Shown here in pieces: positions 54,886 to 64,000 of a stretch of 64,000 bases of DNA. The stretch is from Fragilaria crotonensis (taxonomy: Eukaryota > Bacillariophyta > Fragilariophyceae > Fragilariales > Fragilariaceae). The notes beneath the pieces were generated by a model that was not told the DNA's origin, did no database searches, and saw only the letters and a program-made list of their open reading frames with translations. The DNA is taken from positions 62,001 to 126,000 of the forward strand of contig JAKSYS010000090.1 in assembly GCA_022925895.1 (NCBI GenBank), written 5' to 3'. The position numbers and the translations under genes are program-made. The first letter of the stretch is position 1; the number at the start of each line of letters is the position of its first letter.

Positions 54886-55363
54886 GTTATCTGCGCTCTC
54901 GTTAGATCAGGGCGCTTATTCTTCTTGAAGATATAATGCTGTCCGTGAATTATGGAGCAGTACTGAACTCTTCGGGTGTGTGATGTTGGAGGCAGAGCGA
55001 TTGCAATCGTCGCTTGTGGTGAATCGTCGGATCTGCATTCCATAAATAAGGAGGATTGTGAAGACATAGGAGTTGATGGCAAGCCGAACACGCCACAATG
55101 CTGGAGTACTGTGGGTAGTTACTGAACTCTAGTGTATATCATATTGTATGGATAAAGGATCACGTCTTCTACACGTAGTACTTGTAGTGGTACATGGTAT
55201 TAGTGTAGTCCTAGTACTCCAGTAGGAGTACATTTTACTTGGAGTACTGTATTCCTTAGGTGTCGCGGCCAGACGCGAACTTCGGCGCCATTGCGACACC
55301 CACCACGCCACTGACCCGCCATGAACAAGAACGGTGAGTCGTTCGTTATATGAAGACAAAACC

Positions 55364-56347
55364 ATGACCTTCCGGGTGGCCATTGTCGGAGCCCACGCTC
55401 TTCGGGTTGCCAAGGTATTATCGCTAGTGAAAGAGAATGCACAAATCGACGATGATGTCGAGTTTCTTCCTTTGGTGGCATCTTTTGGCTCATATGAAGA
55501 CGATCACGGAGCGACGGTGAGGTATCTTTCTAACGTTACGTATCACGGTGTGGATGGAAAGCAAAAGGGTGCAAGCATCGCTCAGTTTTATGATGACTTT
55601 CCGGAAGGACTTCATGAAGACAAGCCTCAAGATCCGCCGATTGCCATTGTTGCGATTGGAGTTGGAATTGAAGATGACCGCGACGTGCAAGAGATACGAA
55701 CGTTCCTTTCGACGCTCGCTGGAAATCTTGAGGGAATGGTGTTGGAATGTATCCAACCCAACCCTGAGTATGAGACTATGGCAGACGAAACTAAGGCATT
55801 TCAACAGATGGATGCAGATGCGAAACGAGAAGCGACTGAACGGCAAACAATCGGACCAGGAAAAATGGCTATGTTTGTCCTTGAACTCTTGGCCATGAGC
55901 AGATTGGCTAAAGGTGTTATAGGTGCCGACGGACTTGATGTAGCTGACGGCGGAGAAGAAAGTCCAATTGATCCCCCAGTTGAAGACTCAGTTCATGAAA
56001 TTGACGAGAGTAAGAATCGCTACGCCTGTCGCATCTGTCGTCAAATTCTGCTTGGTGATGCCGACCTACAGGATCCACCCCACGTACCGTCGCGACATCA
56101 ATTCAGCTACAGAAAGCAAATGGCAGGAACAGCAGGGACTAACTGCCAAAGTCTCTTTCTCGGCTCAGGATTACCTTGGATGGGAAATATCAGCGAGTAT
56201 GAAGGGAAATTTGCTTGCCCTTACTGCAGTGCCAAATTAGGAATCTGGAAATGGGCGGGTACACAATGCAGCTGTGGCACTTGGGTCACTCCGGCTATTC
56301 AAATCCCGCTCAGCAAGATAGACGTCGTGTTGCCTACAGAGAGATGA
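55364..56347 (+). CDS. Protein with YVH1/DUSP12-type zinc domain but no phosphatase domain
   Basis: ATG at 55364 (MTFRVAIVGAHALRVAKVL), 327 residues. The C-terminal 110 residues match the zinc-binding end of YVH1/DUSP12: YACRICRQILLG, CQSLFLGSGLPWMG, GKFACPYCSAKLGIWKWAGTQCSCGTWVTPAIQI, SKIDVV. In DUSP12 this follows a dual-specificity phosphatase with HC-x5-R; here the N-terminal 200 residues lack that motif and instead begin like a small alpha/beta domain (VAIVGAHALRV... IAIVAIGVGIEDD). In yeast Yvh1 the zinc domain is the part needed for 60S ribosome maturation (release of Mrt4), so a ribosome-assembly role is possible. Confidence 0.75.
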   Translation: MTFRVAIVGAHALRVAKVLSLVKENAQIDDDVEFLPLVASFGSYEDDHGATVRYLSNVTYHGVDGKQKGASIAQFYDDFPEGLHEDKPQDPPIAIVAIGVGIEDDRDVQEIRTFLSTLAGNLEGMVLECIQPNPEYETMADETKAFQQMDADAKREATERQTIGPGKMAMFVLELLAMSRLAKGVIGADGLDVADGGEESPIDPPVEDSVHEIDESKNRYACRICRQILLGDADLQDPPHVPSRHQFSYRKQMAGTAGTNCQSLFLGSGLPWMGNISEYEGKFACPYCSAKLGIWKWAGTQCSCGTWVTPAIQIPLSKIDVVLPTER

Positions 56348-57116
56348 TTCGGTTGCTTTGACCAGGAACGATTTTGTTACACGGGTTCCCAAGTCGGAAG
56401 AGCGCCGCAAGGTGTGGAACAGAGCAACAGGTTGACCATGCATCGCTCGTTGCACCGAAACTGTGAGTACTGCGATTAGAGTTTCATCGTCGCTGTCGCT
56501 GTCATTCGAGTCCAAGGACAACAAATGTGCTCGACAAGTTCCTAGGATCTTTCTTTTGCGTTGGTGACCTAAGGGCTATTCGCAGTTGGACAAACCCTTT
56601 TTTTAAGTTCCAAATCTCCAAGTCCATTCAGATATGCCTCTTGCTCACTAATAGGATCTCTCCAATACTGTTCCCTGCTCACTGTATGCTCTAATGCCAC
56701 GCAGTGGGTATTATATCAGGTTCAATAGGACCAATGTTCTTTGTTTCGTGTTTCACATATCAAACTTCGCAAGCTGTAAGGTGATGTGCCATTCCAGTTT
56801 CACCCTGAGTGATAAAAACCTGATGGGGTCGACTGTGCTTGGCGGTTGTCGCGTATGGAACACGAAATGTAGAAGAGTGGAAGAATGTTGAGGGGGAATG
56901 GGAAGTGTACTCGGAACATGTACTGCAGTACCAGCTGCTGTACTACTGAGGTACTGTACTGGCATATGAGTACTGGTGCGCCGTCCATCAATGATTCTCT
57001 GGCCTTCGACCTTCGACCTTCGACACCTGTCAATGCTCCCACACATCTCAAATCTCACCTCCCCAGCTGATTCCTTTCGAAATTCGTCACTAAACTTACG
57101 ACAGAAACGATTTAAT
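56348..57116. other. Intergenic
   Basis: About 770 bp with GTAC words near 56905-56975. No gene supported; a triplicated TTCGACC word at 57006-57027 is just before the next gene. Confidence 0.4.
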
Positions 57117-58256
57117 ATGGAACGACGGTGCGCATTGGCTATCCTCTGCCTTTTGCTTCTCGTCAGCTTTCCACTTGGTTCTGCGTCACCGCAATTTAAC
57201 CCATACTCAGTCCTCGGTGTGCCGAAGACTGCCACATCCGATGAAATCAGGCGCAAATACCGCAAGCTTTGTTTGCAGTACCATCCGGATAAAAATGTAC
57301 AGAAGTCGGCCAAGGAGCGAAAGAAATGTGAAGATATCTTCAAGAACATTCAGAAAGCTAACGCATTGATCGGTGACGACGAAGCAAGAAGAAATTATGA
57401 ACAAAGTTTGGTCTATTCCTTCCCTCAACAGCGTACATCGTCACCCGGTTCTCAACAACGGACGTCCAGCACGGATTACTACAATGATATCCTTCGAAGA
57501 TATTATCAGCAGCAACAGCGATCCACGCCTTCATTTTCTTTCGGAGGCGTCGATATATCCAACATGTTTTCCTCCGGACCAGCCGCTTGGACGCCTTTCC
57601 CCTCGGCTCTAAAATCGAAATACATTCAAAAAATTCAGATTCCGCTACAGGATTTATACAGTGGGAAGTATGGTGTTGACTTGATATTGAAGGATACAAT
57701 CTGGAATCGCTATAGTGCTGCCTTTCGGGGTGGGGTGGCATCGATGCTGCTCTATCAATCCCTCGTCATCTCAATTTCCATGATTCGCATTGTGAGATTT
57801 CCTTGGTCCCTTGTCGTAGGCGCCATTTGTTTCCACTTGGGTTTGCCCAAACCGACCAAGCTGGACTATATGGTAGACCTTCAGCCTGGTTGGAAACAAG
57901 GTACAAAGCTATCGTTCTGTGAGGTAGAACGTGGGTTCGATGTGGTGTTTATCATCGAAGAGGCTAAGCACAAGATTTACAAACGAGTTGGGAACGATTT
58001 ATACACGAGCGTTACTATCGACGAGGCGGAGAGAGAAAATGGATGCACTGTATGCTTGGATTCATTGCATCAGGATGAAGGGCCGATATCAATCACCTTG
58101 CAGCCGAATCAAATTCGTCACTCGGGAGAAAGCATTGTGTTGAGTGGAATGGGATGGCCTGGGAAGAAGGGGAAGCAGCCGGGAGACTTAATTGTTTCTG
58201 TGAATGTTGAAAATTCCTCGAAGAAAAAGCGAAAAAAGAAAGAAGCCCGTCATTAG
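57117..58256 (+). CDS. ER/secretory DnaJ protein with membrane segment
   Basis: ATG at 57117 with signal peptide MERRCALAILCLLLLVSFPLGSA. J domain right after: NPYSVLGVPKTATSDEIRRKYRKLCLQYHPDKN (HPD). A Q/S-rich linker follows (residues about 100-165). A substrate-binding-like region (YIQKIQIPLQDLYSGKYGVDLIL) is split by hydrophobic segments (VASMLLYQSLVISISMIRIV, WSLVVGAICFHLGL), then a second beta domain (ISITLQPNQIRHSGESIVLSGMGWP...GDLIVSVNVE) ending in a basic KKKRKKKEARH tail. No CxxCxGxG zinc repeat, so type II/III. The membrane insertion inside the DnaJ C-terminal domain is unusual. Confidence 0.8.
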   Translation: MERRCALAILCLLLLVSFPLGSASPQFNPYSVLGVPKTATSDEIRRKYRKLCLQYHPDKNVQKSAKERKKCEDIFKNIQKANALIGDDEARRNYEQSLVYSFPQQRTSSPGSQQRTSSTDYYNDILRRYYQQQQRSTPSFSFGGVDISNMFSSGPAAWTPFPSALKSKYIQKIQIPLQDLYSGKYGVDLILKDTIWNRYSAAFRGGVASMLLYQSLVISISMIRIVRFPWSLVVGAICFHLGLPKPTKLDYMVDLQPGWKQGTKLSFCEVERGFDVVFIIEEAKHKIYKRVGNDLYTSVTIDEAERENGCTVCLDSLHQDEGPISITLQPNQIRHSGESIVLSGMGWPGKKGKQPGDLIVSVNVENSSKKKRKKKEARH

Positions 58257-58460
58257 TGCGTGCGAAGGTCCATTGGAAGCTACAATGTAGTTCCGACCAG
58301 GATCGACGAAACGTTCGATTCTAATTCATCCCGCAGGATTTACCTGCCGTGCGTCCACTCTCTTCGATGCTGCGCAATGCTTGTCGCTTCTCTTCCTTGC
58401 GATGCCATGCCGCTTTCCGCGATTAGAATTCCATAATCTTGGTCACGCGACTGTGACAAA

Positions 58461-59951
58461 ATGTGGGACTCATTCAGCCGTCAGGTCGCCCTGTCGTGCT
58501 CACTTTCTCCTTGGCTCATGTTTCTTACGAAGAACACCATGGTGGTTCCTGCAGCGAAGCATCCTTCAGTCAACTGGTCATCGGCGGATGAAATTCGTGA
58601 AAGTAAAAATCATAATGATTGCAGCTTCGCGATTCATGACAAAGCAAAAAAGCGAGGGAGGGACGATTTCTCTTCCATGGAACCTGATCGCCTTTCCACA
58701 TTATCGAACCCAATGCATGAAGAAAGGTCCCGTGCTGATTCTGGTGTTTTGTCGTCTACACCTGCATATGCATTCCATCCGCGTAATTTTCTCGTCCATA
58801 ACCACACCAAGGTTCCGCAGTCTGTGACGACCGTGGGCTCCAAAGCATCCTCCGCCGACTGGTCTCCTCTTCCATTTCAAGATTCCAGGCGTACCTGTTC
58901 AAGACCTGAGCCTCTACAGCACTCATATGGTGCCTCGGAAAGCAGTAGAATTGTGGCTACGTCATTATCTGAGATTAGTTTCCTTGAAGCCTCGTCGTCG
59001 TTCATGTTCGACTATGGATCTTTTGTGGTGCCACCGTCACTTGTCTCGAGAGCAAGTAGCAAATGCTGTCTCTTGGGGCAACCGTTGATCCAGTCGCCAG
59101 CACCAATAACATTTTTGTCATCGAACCGATCGGCTGGAAGCAGTGTTCGCCGCTATTTGTCCAGTACGACACCCCTCAGCGAAAATACTTTCCATCCGAC
59201 AATGTTCTCTGTTGATAGCACCAGCTCTGGTCGAACGCCTTATTCTGACAATGCAGGGGCACTTTTCCGATGCGCCTCTGGCGACGATTCTGTACATCAA
59301 GTCCTTGCGTCTGCTCAACATCGTGAATTAACCGCTCTTGAGCGAACCGGAACGGTGTTCTGCGCGACTGACAAAGTAAAGAATAAAGTTGCGGTCAACA
59401 CAGAGCTCGAGGCAGCTACATCCTTCTCTAATGCGCATTTAGCAAATGCAACACCAACCCGGTCCCATCACAACCCTCGCCTTCACGCATCCAAGATGCT
59501 GCTCTTTGCGGCGGTCAGGCGAGCTGCGGAGGAGGACAATGACAGCGAGAACGAGCTCGAAACTCTCTTCTGCACTTGCCCCAAATCAAAGTGTCTGAAA
59601 TTGTATTGTGTTTGCTTCCAGCGCGCTATCCTTTGCGACAAATCATCCTGCAAGTGTACCAACTGCAAGAATACAACGAAGCATGCCGGGCCCAATGGTG
59701 CTCGAACGATGGCGATTGCGAGTATTTCGAAACGTCGACAAAATGCTTTTGGAAAACGGGAGAAGCAAGTTGGTCTTGGCTGCAGCTGCAAGCGGAACAA
59801 GTGCTTGAAAAAGTATTGCGCTTGCTATTCCGAGGGGATTCCGTGTGATGATGACAAGTGCGGGTGCGTAGATTGTCAGAACGAAGCCCGTTCGTCAGCC
59901 TGTTTGAGCGGCAGTCCTTTGTCCATGGGAAGCGAGATATGTCCTGTTTGA
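58461..59951 (+). CDS. CXC-domain (tesmin/TSO1/LIN54-like) DNA-binding protein
   Basis: 496 residues, ATG at 58461. C-terminal pair of CXC motifs: CTCPKSKCLKLYCVCFQRAILCD...CKCTNCKN and CSCKRNKCLKKYCACYSEGIPCDDDKCGC, separated by a short spacer containing RQNAFGKR. These bind CHR-type promoter elements in DREAM-complex subunits (LIN54) and plant TSO1/TCX regulators. The first 360 residues are Ser-rich and unstructured. A nuclear cell-cycle or developmental transcription regulator is likely. Confidence 0.88.
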   Translation: MWDSFSRQVALSCSLSPWLMFLTKNTMVVPAAKHPSVNWSSADEIRESKNHNDCSFAIHDKAKKRGRDDFSSMEPDRLSTLSNPMHEERSRADSGVLSSTPAYAFHPRNFLVHNHTKVPQSVTTVGSKASSADWSPLPFQDSRRTCSRPEPLQHSYGASESSRIVATSLSEISFLEASSSFMFDYGSFVVPPSLVSRASSKCCLLGQPLIQSPAPITFLSSNRSAGSSVRRYLSSTTPLSENTFHPTMFSVDSTSSGRTPYSDNAGALFRCASGDDSVHQVLASAQHRELTALERTGTVFCATDKVKNKVAVNTELEAATSFSNAHLANATPTRSHHNPRLHASKMLLFAAVRRAAEEDNDSENELETLFCTCPKSKCLKLYCVCFQRAILCDKSSCKCTNCKNTTKHAGPNGARTMAIASISKRRQNAFGKREKQVGLGCSCKRNKCLKKYCACYSEGIPCDDDKCGCVDCQNEARSSACLSGSPLSMGSEICPV

Positions 59952-61006
59952 GATCGGAAGCGACGTATATGCTTTTACAGTCGAGGCTGTGATCCTTCCT
60001 GCATCCTACCGCCCTGTCAAAGGGGCTTGACGGCGTTTCTGTTTTGACTTCGCGAAAAGAATCACGTCTTTTGGAGATAGACAGTATCGCAACGGTGGTG
60101 GTCTTCCCTTCGTGCAACAGCTGGATCATGTGACAATTGATAGCTACTCATTTCTCGCTAGGGCTGAGAGTCGTTTAGGAATGGTGATAGACTGTACAAC
60201 AATAGCAAACACGATGTGTCTCTAGCCGCGCATCGAATTGTTCTTATCAAAATGTAATACCACGTTTGGTATTCAAACAACACACACAAAGTGCTGACAG
60301 ATACTCATAGCTCCATTCGAGAACTGGCTGATGATGGCACGCAGAACAGAGGTGTTCATTGGGGAAGTAGATGCAACGGTAAGTATGAATATTTGGGGGA
60401 AGAACCTAGTCACAAAGATCCACTGGAACGTCCAGGAAGAAATAGCGATTTCAATTACCCCGCATCTTCAGTGGACTGTGGAGTAGGAGCCGTGCGGAAT
60501 CAGGACTACCGACACGACGCTACGCCAGTATGTATCATTCATCATTCATCAAAGACTGAACAGAAAATAATGAGTTAGGGTCATGATAGCAGTTACCAAG
60601 TGAGTACTAAAGCACCAGAACTCCAGCTACTATGTTAGAGCACCTTCCTATTGTTCTGCAATCTTATGTAGTCTACGTCGGTATAGTGGTGCGTACTGTA
60701 AGCTGTAAGTACTCGTCCTGTGCTCGTAGTACTGGATTACGTCTAACATTTCGCCGCTGTCTTCGCTACGGTACTTGTACTTGCGTATGGCCGTTTTGTT
60801 ACATTCGTACCGTAGTACAAGTACGTGTCTGAACATGCATACCAACTACCAACTACCGGTATACCAATAAGCCAATGAGGATAGAGCACCTGGGCCAATT
60901 CGACTGATGTCATGTTTTCCCTCTGTATCGAACTTGCTTGCTGACAGTGAATGTCGATGCTTGATGCTGGTTCATGCCTACAGATGCATCGACGCTTTCA
61001 AAAATA
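59952..61006. other. Intergenic, no confident gene
   Basis: About 1.05 kb. A 95-codon frame at 60291-60578 lacks features. GTAC words at 60660-60850, including CCGTAGTACAAGTACGTG. Confidence 0.45.
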
Positions 61007-62969
61007 ATGCAGTTGACCGCGACGACGCTTGTAGGCCTCCTCCTTTCGGCAGCGGCTGGACCGCTTTTGTTCGGAGGAGTACAAGGATTCCTTCCTGCCG
61101 TCGTTCACACTCGTCGTGTCACGGAGCCATCCCTCCTCGGACTGTCTATAACAAAGAAAACTGAATATTATTGGGAAATGGGAGACAGTTTCAGTTCTAC
61201 TATCACAACAGCTGAGCCGCCGGTTGCACGTGCAGTCGAGATACTCGGCATAATCGGTGGTGACATTCTCTGTCCCCTGGTGGTATCACTGTTGCAGAAT
61301 GGCTTTCCGTCGGACTGGGAAACGTTTTGGTCGCAAGGTGGCAAAGTAACAAATGCCCAACGGATCGCCGCGGCGGCAGAAAAACTAGGACCGACCTACG
61401 TCAAGTTTTGTCAAGCCTTGGCTTCTCGACCTGACGTGATACCGAAAACCCTCGCAAGCGCCCTTGAGGTGCTGCAGGATGACATGGAGCCCTTTGACAG
61501 CGCCATTGCACGATATGTAATTCGGTCAGAATTGGAAGCTAGCATGGATTCAAATGATTTGGAACACTTTCTTAAAAGTTTGGGAGATGAAACCGTGGGA
61601 GCAGCCAGTATAGGTCAGGTCTACAAGGGGTACTTGCCAGGATGTGGTGACGTCGCGGTCAAGGTGAAGAGACCGGGGGTGCGGGAACTCGTGGAGCGCG
61701 ATGCAGCGTTGCTCCGGACACTGGCAGGTTGGATTGAATCGATTCCGGCGTATCCCACTGGCGGAGCAAATCGACTCGTCGCTACCGAATTGGTGGAAGC
61801 TGTAGAAGAATTTTTCTCCCGCATCTTCGAAGAGCTCGACTACCGACGAGAAGCCGAAAACTGTGCTGAATTTGGAGCCTTGTATTCTGCCAAGGATAGG
61901 CGAGTAAAAGACGTCCAAGTTGTGGTCCCGAAAATTTTCCCTCAGTTTTGCACAGCGAACGTTCTCGTGATGCAATGGCTGGAAGGAACAAAGCTCACTG
62001 ATGTCGATCTAGCCGATCAAGCGTCAGTGAAGGAAAACCTGGAGATTATATCTATAGGTATTGCCTGCACGTTGAGTCAACTACTGGAAACTGGTGTAAG
62101 TCGTCGCATCGGAAGGTTTGCGAGCGTTGACTTGAAAGTTACTCACCTTTGCATGTCTCCTTGAACAGAGGCTACACGCTGACCCACATGCCGGGAATCT
62201 GCTCAAAGTCACACGTCCAGAGGGCAACCAACTTGGCTATCTCGATTTTGGAATTTTGTCGTATGTACCACCGCAAGTTCGAGACGGGCTCGTGTGTGCG
62301 GTATCTTACCTAATTTTTGCTAGGGATGTCGAGGCTGTGGCAAGCTTGTTTGGAGAGTTGCAGTTGTTACCTTCAGGGGTTATGGATGATCCTAGCGAGC
62401 GCGCTGCCTTGACTGTAGCCATGGAGGTGACCCTTAGCGAGGCTCTTGTGTACGCGACAAACCCTCGCGACAACTCAACGCAAATCCCGATTTTGAAATT
62501 TGATAAGCTCTTGTCCGGTTTGACGCGCCTCATTCCAAGGTTTCGATTCCAGCTCCCGCCCTACTTCATCAATAATGCTCGTGCTCTGAGCACGCTCGAA
62601 GGTATTGCAAGGAGTCTAGATCCATCATTCAATGTTTTTCGAGTAATGTATCCATTCGCCCTGAAAAGATTGTTGACGAATCCTACGAACTCCCAGGTTG
62701 TGGATAAGACTCTTCAGAATCTAATACGCGATCCTTTATCACTTAGAGTGGATTATAGCAAGGTGGCTAAAATCCTCGAAGATTCGGCGCTTATCACTGG
62801 TTTTAGCCGTGCTCGGGTGCTCTCCGACATTGTAAAGACACGAGGTGGTCGGAAATTGGCATTCCGCATTCTTTCAGAGGAGGCGCGTCATCGGAATCCT
62901 TTCTCTAGAAGGCATCTCAAGGCACTGAATCCATGGAGACGACGAACAGTAACGCCGCTCCATCTGTAA
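61007..62969 (+). CDS. Plastid ABC1/UbiB-family atypical kinase
   Basis: Start at ATG 61007 (signal peptide MQLTATTLVGLLLSAAAGPLLFGGVQGFLP, with a Phe near the predicted cleavage, as in diatom plastid proteins); an upstream ATG at 60974 is in the same frame. A 73-nt intron (62096-62168, GTAAGT...ACAG) joins QLLETG to RLHADPHAGNLL. ABC1 hallmarks: KLGPTYVKFCQALASRPDVIP, GAASIGQVYKGYL, VAVKVKRPGV, FEELDYRREAEN, ADPHAGN and LDFGIL. The usual KxGQ reads KFCQ. The family regulates prenylquinone metabolism, in plastids at plastoglobules. About 630 residues. Confidence 0.87.
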
Positions 62970-62986
62970 ACTCAGCACACATCAGA

Positions 62987-64000
62987 TTACTCGGCCACGA
63001 TTTGGAATTCCTTCTCAACTCCAAGCTTCTTCGCCAAATCGAAACGCAGCCCACTCAAGGTTCTGCTGTCAAGGCTAAGGATCATATACAGCTTACGCTT
63101 CTTGAGGTATGGAGCGGGGACCTTCTTTGCCTTCTTGAAGACAAACGGGACAACGTCGCTTCGGAGCACTTCACATTCATAGACTTCGTTAACGAGAAGC
63201 GCCAATTCTCGTGTATTATCGCGGACGCCTTCGCAAACAAGGTAGAGCCATAAAACGTAGCTCACAACACTTCCCAGCTCTCTGAGCATTCGCTTTGCTT
63301 CATCGCGACATCTGGAAACGGCTATTGGGGATGGCGCACCAGACGTTCCTTTGAGCGGCGCAAAGTCACAGAGCATATAATGACCATACTTAATCCAGGA
63401 ATTGACAAATATCTTGACTGCTGCCTTCACTGAATTTCGGGCACCACTGGGGTTGCTCCAGATGGCTGTAGCTAATGGACCGCCACGGCACCTCGATCTG
63501 TTGGGGGTTTTCTTTTCCATTTCTTCTCGCAGTTCCGCCTTGAAAAGCATGCCGAGGAACGCGGCTCCGCTCTTGATGAGGTGGAGTGAGTCAATCATCC
63601 GAAGCCATCCCTCGGAAGCCTCGCTAACACTATCACCGTCAAAAATGTATTGGGGAGCGACAATCAACTCCATCATTTCCTGAAGCGCGGGCCAGTCGTT
63701 GGGGCTGCAACACCGCGATAGGTTCAATTCGCCGCCCTCGCAAGCAACGAGCTTGTCAAGATATTTCAACGTTACTTCGATTCGATACTGGTCGGGGAAA
63801 TGAGTTCCCTCGCTCGTGGGACCTTCGCAGAGCATATCACGTATGTGTCGGCCCAAGTTTGCGTTCAAGCCTCGCTGATGACACGCTGCCATTTGAATCA
63901 ACAAGTCCGCTCCTACTCCAGGGTCGGTTGAGTGAAGCGATCGGAAAAAGGAGTTCGAGACAGTTGATGGTATTTCTTGCATGCCAGCAGCATCCTTGAT
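62987..64000 (-). CDS. Unknown protein, 5' part outside the window
   Basis: Minus-strand frame open to the window edge (331 codons from an ATG at 63982; the frame continues upstream as IKDAAG). I recognise no domain. It looks like a soluble, mainly helical protein (YVLWLYLVCEGVRDNTRELALL, SAAFLG-type helices) with a basic patch near the end (FVFKKAKKVPAPYLKKRKLY). The 3' end is 17 bp from the convergent ABC1 kinase stop. Confidence 0.65.
   Translation of the reverse strand: MKDAAGMQEIPSTVSNSFFRSLHSTDPGVGADLLIQMAACHQRGLNANLGRHIRDMLCEGPTSEGTHFPDQYRIEVTLKYLDKLVACEGGELNLSRCCSPNDWPALQEMMELIVAPQYIFDGDSVSEASEGWLRMIDSLHLIKSGAAFLGMLFKAELREEMEKKTPNRSRCRGGPLATAIWSNPSGARNSVKAAVKIFVNSWIKYGHYMLCDFAPLKGTSGAPSPIAVSRCRDEAKRMLRELGSVVSYVLWLYLVCEGVRDNTRELALLVNEVYECEVLRSDVVPFVFKKAKKVPAPYLKKRKLYMILSLDSRTLSGLRFDLAKKLGVEKEFQIVAE

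Overview
The window looks like nuclear DNA of a diatom, probably pennate. Evidence: dense compact genes with short GT-AG introns; two presequences resembling the diatom bipartite plastid-targeting signal (a signal peptide followed by CAAFVPP or GVQGFLP); a cell-surface protein with Pro/Thr/Ser 'SEPT' linkers; and GTAC-rich palindromic words in most intergenic spacers. The species is an inference; no marker gene is present.

Accessory half (about 1-30,514). This is a stack of nested mobile elements. A LINE-type retrotransposon on the minus strand (about 4109-30498, roughly 9.3 kb when its insertions are discounted) is flanked by a 16-bp near-perfect direct repeat. It holds two DNA transposons. 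The first is a 7,064-bp Mutator-like element (MULE, 4157-11220) with 572-bp terminal inverted repeats and an intact 1041-residue transposase that carries an N-terminal Ulp1-type protease domain. The second is a roughly 10-kb element (12452-22465) with a Plavaka/CMC-like transposase; it sits inside the LINE RNase H domain, exactly between LQH and VKGHQD. Both transposons carry, on the minus strand, a copy of the same unrecognised protein family, and a third, intact copy of 739 residues lies at 754-2973. All copies share a C-terminal core with an H-[FY]-D motif and a distal RHCTS histidine, which would fit an iron/2-oxoglutarate dioxygenase fold. Each copy has a tandem minisatellite at its 5' end. 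One accessory gene family in two unrelated transposon superfamilies is the best candidate for an undescribed system here.

Host half (30,515-64,000). This is a gene-dense region: a transmembrane surface protein, an unknown membrane protein, a stomatin/SPFH protein, an SLC38-like amino-acid transporter, an ACSS3-like acyl-CoA synthetase, a DNAJC25-like ER chaperone, an ankyrin protein, ARL2, a sulfotransferase, a plastid thioredoxin-like protein, uracil phosphoribosyltransferase, a URI-like prefoldin, a protein with a YVH1/DUSP12-type zinc domain, an ER DnaJ protein, a CXC-domain (tesmin/TSO1) protein, a plastid ABC1-family kinase and a partial unknown gene.

A caution about reading frames: at least four conserved host genes (SLC38, ACSS3, DNAJC25, URI) show a single-base frame slip, three of them at or beside a mononucleotide run. 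The Plavaka-like transposase has several breaks of the same kind. Uncorrected long-read indels may explain part of the apparent pseudogenisation.
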